Of a stretch of 21,319 bases of DNA, positions 14,217 through 21,319 are shown one piece after another. The first letter of the stretch is position 1. Each line of letters opens with the position of its first letter. The position numbers were made by a program, and so were the translations under genes. The notes beneath the pieces were generated by a model, which searched no databases, was not told the origin of the DNA, and worked only from the letters and a program-made list of their open reading frames with translations. This DNA is from UBA5862 sp002408105 (lineage in GTDB: Bacteria; Pseudomonadota; Gammaproteobacteria; Pseudomonadales; UBA5862): assembly GCA_034189125.1 (NCBI GenBank), contig JAXHVB010000020.1, forward strand, positions 1 through 21,319. The letters run 5' to 3'.

Positions 14217-16754
14217 TCAATGGAGCAGCACAGTGGCGCTCGCCAGGGTCGATGCGCACAGTGCCTTGAGAATCACGCGCGTGCGGGTCGCGTCGCAGCC
14301 CGAGGGGCAGCCTGCTGTGAGGCGCTCAAACAGCGGTGGGCCGTTGGTGACCGACTCGCCGGCCACGCTCACCAGCAGTTCATCCTTCAACTGGTCCCGT
14401 GAAGGGGCGTCGCTGAGGGCCACTCCCCCGATGCCGATCACCCCATTGTAGAGCGCGTCGACCAGCAGGTTCTTGGCGGGAGAGTCGCCACTGCCAAAGG
14501 CGCTGGCGACATCCGCATTGGCATCGATCGGGCCAAAGAATGCGGACCGCAAACCATCGTCGTCCACCATCGCGCTGCAGTATTCAATGGCTAGCTGACT
14601 GACGCCGATCTGGTGGGAGGACACGAAGGCATTGATGTCCTCGACCGCTGGCAGTTGCTGCTCAACCAGGGCGTAGGTCGCTGCGACGCCCGGCGAAGTG
14701 GTGGGCACACCGGTGATCGCCGAGAAGCTCGCGTTGATCTCCGCGAAATTGCGCACCGCAACGCGTGATGCGGGCGCGCGATCGGCCGGCGGCGTGGGCG
14801 GGGCCGGCTCGGCCTCAACCCAAAGGTGGGATTCGGAGCCCAGTTGCTCGAACGTCAGAAAAAACTCGTCACTGAGGGGGCCGCTCTCCATGGGGATGAC
14901 CGTTCCCAATCGCGACAGTGGCTGGCCTTCTCCTGGCGTGTAGGCGGTTCCGCCGAGGGTGGTGTCCAGGTGGGTGTAGGTTTGTCCAATGCTCGATTCC
15001 CGGCCGTTGATGCCGATGCGCATCCCCTTGATGGCGATCCCGTTGGGTGCTGCGGTCGGGTCGAGGCTGAGAAAATAGGGCGCTTGTAGTACGTAGGCGT
15101 AGTTGTCGAGTTGGCTGGCCTCGATGACGATGAATGCCTCGGGGACGTCAATCAGGTGTGAGATACCGAACAACAGGTAGAACTTCTCGCCCACCCCAGC
15201 CGCATAGTTTTGCTGAATCTGCTCGAGGGTCAGATTTCGATTGTGTACCGCCACCATGCGAATCATGCCTTGCCACGGGCGGTCTCCGGCGACACTGTTG
15301 CCCAGTACAAAGGCAAAGTTGTCGTCCCAACCGGCGATTCCACTGCCACCGACCGGGTCGCTGTCCTCGGTGTCGACACCGTTGACGTAGATTCGCCTGC
15401 CATCGATTGGGTCATAGTTGAGCACCACGTGTTGCAGCGTGGCCTGTAAGTCTTCGTCAGCATCGGCTGTCAGCAATGCAGGGGCGCCTTCGGCATCGGT
15501 TGAGCCGCTGCGGTTGAAGCCTTCATAGCTGTATTGGCGCTGCGCAAGAACCAGGTTGTGCAAGTTGTTCGCGCCGGAGTAGCCAACAATGTGGGCATCT
15601 TCCTGAGTGACGTTGGCTGGTGCGACCCAGGCTTCAAGCGCGTACTCCCCGGCTGCCCCGATGAGGTCATGCAACTTGCGGCTGGTCGCAGTGGAGGCTT
15701 GCAGTTTGCCGTCGGTGAATTGCACCCCCCAGCCACCGACCCACCCCACGGTTCCAGACAGGGTTAGGTGCATCGCCGGGTCCACGCCGCTGGTGTCATA
15801 GGCGGTCACACCGCTTCCAGTTTTGAACTGCCACAGGGCAATTTGGTTGGCTTCGTGGCGACCGCCACCACTGGCAACCACCCCGTCACCGACCAGGCTA
15901 AGTGCTTTGCTTGTGACCAGATCAGGCTCGGGTGCAGTGGGTGAAATGCTTTGCGACATGTCGAGTACAGCGGCTTCCATGCTGTTGGCATCGTCGGCGC
16001 AATCGCTCCAGCAGTTGTGGAATTCCTCGCGCAGGCGGCTCACCAGGCGAGAGTCGCTTGGTGTGTTGAGGTTGATGCGCGGTGCGGCGGCGGCGTAGGC
16101 GGCGTCGACATCGGGGCTGGCAAAGTAGGGCGCCTGGGGGATGGCAGCATCCTCCCGATGGCATCCCGCGCAGTGGGTCTCCAGCAGCGGGTGCACATAC
16201 GCGGCGAACAGTGAGGCGTCATCGGGCAGGCGCAACGTCGCCCCGGGTTCACGCAAGGCCGGTGCAGTCAAGGTGATTGAGGTGGCGGTCGAGGCGCCGC
16301 TCGCCGTCGCCCATGCGGCGATGTAGGTGGTGATCACATCGGCGCAGACGCTGTCGACGGCTTCCCAGCAGTTGTGCCCGCCCGCGACTTTGGTCACCAA
16401 CCGGGAGGCCGCTGGCGATGTAAGGTCAACGGCTGTATTGGCGGCTGTATAGGCCAGGTTTACATCGTCCGTACGGACGAACTGCGGCGACTGTCCGCCG
16501 GTTCCGTGGCAGCTGCCGCATCGGTCCTCGGTGCGCAGCGGGTCCCAGAGCTCAAGACGAAACACCTGGATGTCATCACTCAAAGGTGCAGGACCACTGT
16601 ACAGGCTTCCGCCGCTGCCGCCACCGGGTGCACCAGTGCCCAGCGCAATGGGCGCGCCGCCGCGTTCTTCTCCACAGCCGGCGAGCGCCAGCAGGGCGAT
16701 CCAGGCGCAACAGCGCACCCAGCCGGTGGTTCGCTTGCGCGGCAATGCAGGCAT
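14217..16754 (-). CDS. Outer-envelope lipoprotein with two c-type heme modules and a LamG-like domain
   Basis: 845 residues. A signal peptide ends in the lipobox LAGC (Cys27), so it is probably a lipoprotein. Two CxxCH heme-binding motifs follow, CGSCH (79-83) and CAGCH (195-199). Each sits in a repeated module of about 60-70 residues: CxxCH, a Pro-Tyr/Phe stretch, a (D/A)AYxAA segment, an SRLV motif, then HNCW and a further Cys. A concanavalin-like LamG/laminin-G-type domain spans about 300-500 (ALWQFKTGSGVTAYDTSG, YALEAWVAP, HVVLNYDPIDGRRIYVNG, MIRMVAVHNRNLTLEQI). The C-terminal 340 residues are not recognised. It starts 3 nt after the upstream cytochrome gene. A role in surface electron transfer or ligand binding is inference only. 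Confidence 0.8.
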   Translation of the reverse strand: MPALPRKRTTGWVRCCAWIALLALAGCGEERGGAPIALGTGAPGGGSGGSLYSGPAPLSDDIQVFRLELWDPLRTEDRCGSCHGTGGQSPQFVRTDDVNLAYTAANTAVDLTSPAASRLVTKVAGGHNCWEAVDSVCADVITTYIAAWATASGASTATSITLTAPALREPGATLRLPDDASLFAAYVHPLLETHCAGCHREDAAIPQAPYFASPDVDAAYAAAAPRINLNTPSDSRLVSRLREEFHNCWSDCADDANSMEAAVLDMSQSISPTAPEPDLVTSKALSLVGDGVVASGGGRHEANQIALWQFKTGSGVTAYDTSGVDPAMHLTLSGTVGWVGGWGVQFTDGKLQASTATSRKLHDLIGAAGEYALEAWVAPANVTQEDAHIVGYSGANNLHNLVLAQRQYSYEGFNRSGSTDAEGAPALLTADADEDLQATLQHVVLNYDPIDGRRIYVNGVDTEDSDPVGGSGIAGWDDNFAFVLGNSVAGDRPWQGMIRMVAVHNRNLTLEQIQQNYAAGVGEKFYLLFGISHLIDVPEAFIVIEASQLDNYAYVLQAPYFLSLDPTAAPNGIAIKGMRIGINGRESSIGQTYTHLDTTLGGTAYTPGEGQPLSRLGTVIPMESGPLSDEFFLTFEQLGSESHLWVEAEPAPPTPPADRAPASRVAVRNFAEINASFSAITGVPTTSPGVAATYALVEQQLPAVEDINAFVSSHQIGVSQLAIEYCSAMVDDDGLRSAFFGPIDANADVASAFGSGDSPAKNLLVDALYNGVIGIGGVALSDAPSRDQLKDELLVSVAGESVTNGPPLFERLTAGCPSGCDATRTRVILKALCASTLASATVLLH

Positions 16755-16757
16755 GGC

Positions 16758-17957
16758 TCAGTCTCCCCGGCAGTACGCCGCAGTTTCGGCGAACACGGGC
16801 TTGAGGTCGTAGTTGTGGGCCCCGAAGCTCGTGACCAGGTTTCCAATCTGAGCATGGTCCGCGCCGTCCTCCGGCTCACGCAGACAGACTGCACGGAATA
16901 CCTTGGTCACCTGACATTGGGCAAAGGCACCGCTGTTGGCGAGCTCCTCACCCAGGGATTTGGCGCCGGTGCCCGTGCCGGTGCCGGCGGCATCCCAGTT
17001 CAGCACGGCGTTTGGACCGGAGCGCCAGTAGTTGCTCCAACGGTCGTCCGGTGTAACGAAGCCGGCCTCAAAGGTGGTGCTGTTTTGCAGGTACTTCGGC
17101 TGCACCATGCCCGGCGAATAGACCAAATGGCCCTGGGTGCCTTCCGGGTCACTGTCGCGGTCATACTGGTAGTCGTAGTACGCAAACGCCTGCGCGAGGG
17201 GGTCCATGCCGGAGTGACAGGCAAGGCAGTTGTTGATGAAGATGCGGCTGTCGCCGCCCGGACTGCGGCTCACGTCCTGGCGGATTCGATCTGCCGGTCG
17301 GGTGTTGTCCTTAAGCTGTTCCAGGTCTCTACACAGGTGGTTCATCAGGGTGAATCGCAGCATGGCGCGGTTGGTCCCGGCGTAGAAATACGCTTTGGCA
17401 GCCGCTCTTGTGGTCATGACCCCCGCCGTGGCCCCGCTCGACAGCCCGGTGACTTCAGTCTGTGTCTTTTGCACCAGTACGGCTGTGTCCGACAGGTCTT
17501 CCCCGCTGGCTTCAAGCGCCGCGTAGTGGTCGTTGTCTGTGGCGGAATACGCTGGCAGCCCAGAGGTCTCGCCAACATAGATGATGTTTTCGGACAGCAG
17601 ACCGCGGAAATCCAGTCCATCCCGGACCATGCCGATCACGGTGGCACTGTAGTCGTTCAGCGGAGCGAACGCGGTTTGTTCCTGATTGGTCCAGGGTGTT
17701 GCCCAGTTTTTCACGGTGACCGCATAGAAGGCAGGGTGGTCGAGGGCCATCTCGGCTGCAGCGACTGGGTCTCCGCCAGCGACCAGGGCCTCCATGGCGT
17801 CCAGCACTGCGGGCGTGGGTGGCACGCCTGCCAGGCGGTCGTGCATGCGCTTGGCCTGTTCGCGGTGGCCCGCCGATGCGCTCGCCACTGCGCAGAGCGC
17901 TGCGATTCCAAGGGCCAACCTGTACGGCGCTCCGCTGCTGTTCTGACTCCACTTCAT
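16758..17957 (-). CDS. Secreted c-type cytochrome with DUF1592/1588/1585-like features
   Basis: 399 residues from the ATG at 17955-17957, which has GGAA about 8 nt upstream and gives a compact signal peptide ending ASASAG (about residue 30); an in-frame ATG at 17967-17969 adds four residues. One heme motif, NNCLACHSGMDP (243-252), is followed by a Tyr/Asp-rich stretch. The GVMTTRAAAKAYFYAG...MNHLCRDL lead-in and the CHSGMDPLAQAFAYYD context follow the DUF1588 pattern. The C-terminal FAQCQVTKVFRAVCLRE...FGAHNYDLKPVFAE resembles DUF1585. Such domains are typical of planctomycete and myxobacterial exported proteins of unknown function. It is the first gene of the minus-strand operon and divergent from the HzsA-like gene. 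Confidence 0.75.
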   Translation of the reverse strand: MKWSQNSSGAPYRLALGIAALCAVASASAGHREQAKRMHDRLAGVPPTPAVLDAMEALVAGGDPVAAAEMALDHPAFYAVTVKNWATPWTNQEQTAFAPLNDYSATVIGMVRDGLDFRGLLSENIIYVGETSGLPAYSATDNDHYAALEASGEDLSDTAVLVQKTQTEVTGLSSGATAGVMTTRAAAKAYFYAGTNRAMLRFTLMNHLCRDLEQLKDNTRPADRIRQDVSRSPGGDSRIFINNCLACHSGMDPLAQAFAYYDYQYDRDSDPEGTQGHLVYSPGMVQPKYLQNSTTFEAGFVTPDDRWSNYWRSGPNAVLNWDAAGTGTGTGAKSLGEELANSGAFAQCQVTKVFRAVCLREPEDGADHAQIGNLVTSFGAHNYDLKPVFAETAAYCRGD

Positions 17958-17969
17958 GGTCGGTTCCAT

Positions 17970-18310
17970 ACGTTCAGCGCTGGCGCATAGGGCCGCTTGG
18001 GGTCTGCAGTGCAGGTTAGGTGATCGGCGCCGGCGCGCTGTGCTCTGGTTGGCAAAAGCTGGGGCCGCAGGCTGTCACCTGGCCCGGTGTGTGAACGGGC
18101 TCCCACTCCGAGCGCCACAGTTGGCTAGGGTGAAAAGACCTGTTCTTACAAGGTAGACCTTGCTGTGTGTGTCATCGACCCAAACCGTCCAAACGCCGGT
18201 CTCACGTTGGGACCCAACTATGCTTGCAGCATGGAACTTGAAACAGGCTCTTCAGTGCGTTGTCGCACGAGGCACAGGGCGCCGGTGGGTCGTTACTCGC
18301 GGAGGCGCCG
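17970..18310. other. Divergent intergenic region of the exported heme-protein locus
   Basis: About 340 nt with no convincing gene between the divergent cytochrome and HzsA-like genes, so it should hold both promoters. No strong sigma70 pair is evident on either strand. On the minus strand, TTGTAA (complement of 18146-18151) has only a poor -10 at the right distance. The clearest structure is the 14-nt palindrome at 18149-18162. At the right end, GGAGG at 18301-18305 is the ribosome site for the GTG at 18311. Confidence 0.5.
18149..18162. promoter_or_regulatory. 14-nt palindrome in the divergent promoter region (candidate operator)
   Basis: CAAGGT-AG-ACCTTG is a perfect 6-bp inverted repeat with a 2-nt centre. 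It is placed about 150 nt before the HzsA-like start and 190 nt before the cytochrome start, where a regulator could control both directions. The regulator is not identifiable from the window. Confidence 0.35.
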
Positions 18311-20899
18311 GTGAAGCGCAGGCTTCGCGCGTTCTGGGCGCTGGTGGGCCTGGCCTTGATGGTTGGCTGCGGCGAAGAACTGGTCGAGAGCGACGGCCAA
18401 AGTGCGGACCCAGTGGTCCTGGACGCCGCGGTTGCGTATGTGCAGCGCCCGCTGCGATTCGACGAAGAGGGGGCGGTCATTCAGACCGACATTCGGCGCC
18501 AGCTGCAGTTTGCCCCGGGCGACGCGCTCTGGCTCAAACAGCGGGCCTCAGCCAGTGCCCCTGCGACCAACTTGCTGACCCGCTTTTTCCCGGCGGACCA
18601 GGCATTCGAGGTTGGCGGACTCGCGGTTTCCTATGACGGCAAACGGCTGCTGTTTGCGTTGCGAGGACCCTTTGATGAGGCCGCCAACGCGAACGACCAA
18701 CCCAAGTGGAACCTCTGGGAGTACGACACCGAGTTTGACGAGCTGCGGCGCCTGATTGAGGCCGACGTCATCGCTGACCAGGCCCACGACCTGGATCCGG
18801 AATACCTGCCGGATGGGCGCATCCTGTTCGCGTCGAGCAGGCAACGCAGTTTTGGCGCACGGCTGCTTGATGAGGGGCGCCCGCAGTATCCCGGTCGTGT
18901 CGAGAGCCGCACCGAAGACGCGTTGGTGCTGCACCGAATGGACAGCGATGGCACCAACATTGAGCAAATCTCTTTCAATCAAAGCCACGACATCGATCCC
19001 ATCGTGAGGTCGAATGGCCGCCTCGCCTTTGTGCGTTGGGACCACATGGCCAACCGCAACCTGCTCAGCCTGTACCACACCCGACCCGATGGCACGGACA
19101 CGGAGGTGCTGTACGGGATCTACAGCCACTCCAGCGGCACCGATGGGAGCCGGGTGCAGTTCGTCTCTCCCGCCGAGTTGCCGGACGGTCGCTTGCTGGC
19201 GGTGCTGCGCCCGATCACCGGGGGCTTCGAGGGTGGAGACCTGGTCGCCATCCGTGCCGACACCCACGCAGACATCAGCGTGCTGAGCGCCCTGGACCCA
19301 ACTGAAACCAGCCCGGGGCAGGTTTCCCTGACCCCCGCGAACATCAGCACCGATCGGAGTGCGCCATCGGCTGGTGGTCGGTACCGCTCGGCCTATCCGC
19401 TGTGGGATGAGACCGACCGCCTACTGGTCAGTTGGTCGCCGTGCCGCGTGCTGGTGGCCGGGGCGGCTGTGGCCTGCACCGCCGAGCGCCTGGCGGACCC
19501 TGATGTGGTCGAAGCGCCACCACTGTATGGCCTGTGGATCTACGATCCCAACGCCACCACGCAAACGCCGGTGGTGGTTGCAGAAGAAGGCTCGGCGATT
19601 GTCGAGGCGGTGGTGATGCAGGCGCGGCCTGTGCCGGCGGCGCTGCCGGATGAGCTCATCGGAGTAGGGCTGGACACCGATTGGGCCAATGTCGGGGTCG
19701 GTGTGCTGAGCATCCGCAGCGTGTACGACATCGATGGGGTGGACCAGGCGACTCCGAACATTGAGGCCTTGCGCGACCCCGCCCAAACCCTGGCTGCTGA
19801 CCGCCCGGCCCGGTTCCTGCGCATCATCCGCTCGGTGCCCATTCCGTCTGGCGATGTGCGGCGCATCTCCGGCAGCGCATTCGGGGTGCAGCAGCGCCAC
19901 AAAATGCGCGAAATCGTCGGGTACGCACCCATCGAACCCGATGGTTCGGTGCGCGTGCAGGTGCCGGCCAACGTGCCGCTGTCCCTGAGTGTGGTTGACA
20001 TCAATGGGCGCCGAATCGGACGGCGCCACCGCAGTTGGGTTGCGGTGAAACCGGGCGAAGAAGTGGCCTGTGCAGGCTGCCATCAGGCCAATTCTGAGAT
20101 TCCCCACGGACGCCTTTCGGGCGCGCCCGCGTCGGTGAACCCGGGCGCGCCCGCCGATGGGCAGCCATTTCCCAACACTGAACCTGCGCTGTGGGCCAAC
20201 TTTGGTGAATCCATGGCGGAGACCCGCACGCGCCACAGCTGCGTGACCGATGGTTGTTCAGCCCTTGAACCACGCATGGATCTGGTTTTTGAGGACCACT
20301 GGACCGACGCCACGGTGCGGGCAAAGGATGCCCCCCTGGCCTATCTTTACAGTGACCTGTCGACGCCATCCCCAAGCAACTGTGATTTCACTGGCGCGTC
20401 TTCAGGTGCACCACCGAGCCACAATGACCTCAGCTGGAACCACCTGTGCCGAATCGCCATTCACTACGAAGCCCACATTCATCCACTGTGGTCGTTGCAG
20501 CGCTCGGTCAGTGGTGTCGACGTCACCTGCACCGGATGCCATGCACCCACCGATGCAGCAGGGGCGGCCCAGGTGCCGGCCGCACAGTTGGACCTCACCG
20601 ATGGGACTTCGGACCTCGACGGCGACCACTTCAAGGCGTACCGAGAGCTGCTCTCCGAAGACATCGCCCAATCCGTGGTGGGTGGGGTGCTCCAAAATCC
20701 GAACCTTGCGGAGGACCAGGTCACGGTGCCACCGTCTGTGGACCAGGGTGGTGCTATGACCAGCCCGTTCTTCGTTCCTTTTGCCCCTGGCGCAAGCCAT
20801 GCCGGTTACTTGACCGAAGTCGAGTTGCGCCTGCTTGCGGAATGGATCGATCTTGGGGCCCAGTACTACAACGACCCATTCGCCGCTCCAGAAAACTAG
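18311..20899 (+). CDS. HzsA-like lipoprotein: beta-propeller with two CxxCH heme motifs
   Basis: 862 residues from GTG 18311, chosen because GGAGG lies 5 nt upstream and MKRRLRAFWALVGLALMVGC is a compact lipoprotein signal (lipobox Cys20); an upstream in-frame start gives no better signal. PD40/WD40-like blades are visible (LAVSYDGKRLLFA, DPEYLPDGRILFASSR, DIDPIVRSNGRLAFVRWD). A region resembling the hydrazine synthase alpha-subunit middle domain follows (IVGYAPIEPDGSVRVQVPAN, then VKPGEEVACAGCHQ). The CxxCH motifs are at 587-591 and 740-744, and the C-terminus has LLAEWIDLGAQYYND. No HzsB or HzsC gene is present and there is no reason to assume hydrazine chemistry. It is followed after 10 nt by an SH3-domain gene. 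Confidence 0.78.
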   Translation: MKRRLRAFWALVGLALMVGCGEELVESDGQSADPVVLDAAVAYVQRPLRFDEEGAVIQTDIRRQLQFAPGDALWLKQRASASAPATNLLTRFFPADQAFEVGGLAVSYDGKRLLFALRGPFDEAANANDQPKWNLWEYDTEFDELRRLIEADVIADQAHDLDPEYLPDGRILFASSRQRSFGARLLDEGRPQYPGRVESRTEDALVLHRMDSDGTNIEQISFNQSHDIDPIVRSNGRLAFVRWDHMANRNLLSLYHTRPDGTDTEVLYGIYSHSSGTDGSRVQFVSPAELPDGRLLAVLRPITGGFEGGDLVAIRADTHADISVLSALDPTETSPGQVSLTPANISTDRSAPSAGGRYRSAYPLWDETDRLLVSWSPCRVLVAGAAVACTAERLADPDVVEAPPLYGLWIYDPNATTQTPVVVAEEGSAIVEAVVMQARPVPAALPDELIGVGLDTDWANVGVGVLSIRSVYDIDGVDQATPNIEALRDPAQTLAADRPARFLRIIRSVPIPSGDVRRISGSAFGVQQRHKMREIVGYAPIEPDGSVRVQVPANVPLSLSVVDINGRRIGRRHRSWVAVKPGEEVACAGCHQANSEIPHGRLSGAPASVNPGAPADGQPFPNTEPALWANFGESMAETRTRHSCVTDGCSALEPRMDLVFEDHWTDATVRAKDAPLAYLYSDLSTPSPSNCDFTGASSGAPPSHNDLSWNHLCRIAIHYEAHIHPLWSLQRSVSGVDVTCTGCHAPTDAAGAAQVPAAQLDLTDGTSDLDGDHFKAYRELLSEDIAQSVVGGVLQNPNLAEDQVTVPPSVDQGGAMTSPFFVPFAPGASHAGYLTEVELRLLAEWIDLGAQYYNDPFAAPEN

Positions 20900-20909
20900 G
20901 GGGGAGTCG

Positions 20910-21319
20910 GTGAAATCCGGGCGCACCCTGAGCTGGCGCTCGCGTCGGTGGAGGTGGAGTTGGCTCATCTGTCTGCTCGCGGTCCCGGTGGTCTGGGGCG
21001 AATCCATTGCAGTGCAGGTTGCCGACCCCTTTATCGAACTGCACTCGGGGCCAGGTCGTGGCTTTCCCGTCGTCGATGTGGTGGAGCGGGGCGGCGCGAT
21101 CGAAGTGCACCAGCGCCACACCGATTGGTTTCGGGTGTCCACACCCCGAGGACGGACTGGCTGGGTGCACCGCACCCAGCTCGTTCGAACCCTGTTTTCG
21201 AGCGGTGAGCCCGTGGTGGTGGCCGATGCTGGGGCCGCTGAATTTTCGCACCGGAGCCTGGAAATCTCGGCGATGGGCGGCGACTTCGATGGCGCCAACC
21301 TGGCAAGCCTTGGATTGGG
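20910..21319 (+). CDS. Exported SH3-domain protein (3' end outside window)
   Basis: The frame opens at GTG 20910 behind a strong purine-rich GGGGGGAG ribosome site (20899-20906) and runs off the right edge. The first 31 residues form a signal peptide with a very basic n-region (SWRSRRWRWSW) and a hydrophobic core LICLLAVPVVWG. A bacterial SH3 domain covers about 34-90: VADPFIELHSGPGRGFPVVD, then DWFRVSTPRGRTGWVHRTQL. After it, residues from about 110 (EISAMGGDFDGANLASLGLG) could begin a membrane beta-barrel, but too little is visible to claim this. SH3b domains usually bind peptidoglycan or peptides in the periplasm. It is evidently in one operon with the HzsA-like gene. Confidence 0.78.
   Translation, partial: MKSGRTLSWRSRRWRWSWLICLLAVPVVWGESIAVQVADPFIELHSGPGRGFPVVDVVERGGAIEVHQRHTDWFRVSTPRGRTGWVHRTQLVRTLFSSGEPVVVADAGAAEFSHRSLEISAMGGDFDGANLASLGL

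Noticed and set aside
16374..17990. Long plus-strand open frame (538 codons) across the cytochrome and LamG genes
   Set aside because: It is antisense to two genes with signal peptides, heme motifs and recognisable domains; its translation has no recognisable domain and reflects the high GC content.
18311..20899. Hydrazine synthase alpha subunit, implying anammox metabolism
   Set aside because: There is no HzsB/HzsC neighbour, the gene is a lipoprotein gene in a gammaproteobacterial context, and only the architecture is shared.

Overview
The window reads as a high-GC chromosome segment of a gammaproteobacterium, possibly a marine one; that is my inference from gene content and synteny, with no 16S or marker search. 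The strongest lineage cues are the rnd-ycgL-ycgN block and the ffs-dnaX-ybaB-recR block. I see no tRNA, rRNA, CRISPR array, insertion sequence or phage gene.

Left part (1-4844): the 3' end of a Sel1-repeat gene (+) converges on a minus-strand operon pyrC (dihydroorotase) - nfeD-type membrane serine protease - slipin/stomatin. nfeD and slipin overlap by an ATGA. Divergent from pyrC is hisI (phosphoribosyl-AMP cyclohydrolase), which converges on a small Trm112/YcaR-type gene.

Central housekeeping run (4997-9866, all +): the 4.5S/SRP RNA gene (ffs), dnaX, ybaB, recR, rnd, ycgL and ycgN, tightly spaced or overlapping. dnaX carries a ten-A slippery run followed at once by a small hairpin. Both alternative frames stop within about 15 nt, so a short gamma-type clamp-loader subunit is predicted.

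Lipid part (9947-12429, -): an AMP-forming acyl-CoA synthetase followed 8 nt later by an alpha/beta-hydrolase that seems to lack the usual catalytic histidine. A short palindrome lies in the upstream region.

Right part (12626-21319): a compact divergent locus coding only for exported proteins. On the minus strand are a secreted cytochrome with DUF1592/1588/1585-like features, a two-heme lipoprotein with a LamG-like domain, and a Tat-exported DUF1501-like protein, ending at a likely intrinsic terminator. On the plus strand are a lipoprotein with a beta-propeller and two CxxCH motifs resembling the hydrazine synthase alpha family (HzsA-like), then an SH3-domain protein that runs off the window. 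The arrangement resembles the planctomycete pairing of heme proteins with Tat-exported DUF1501/DUF1552 proteins. Its function is unknown to me. It is the best candidate here for an undescribed envelope system.
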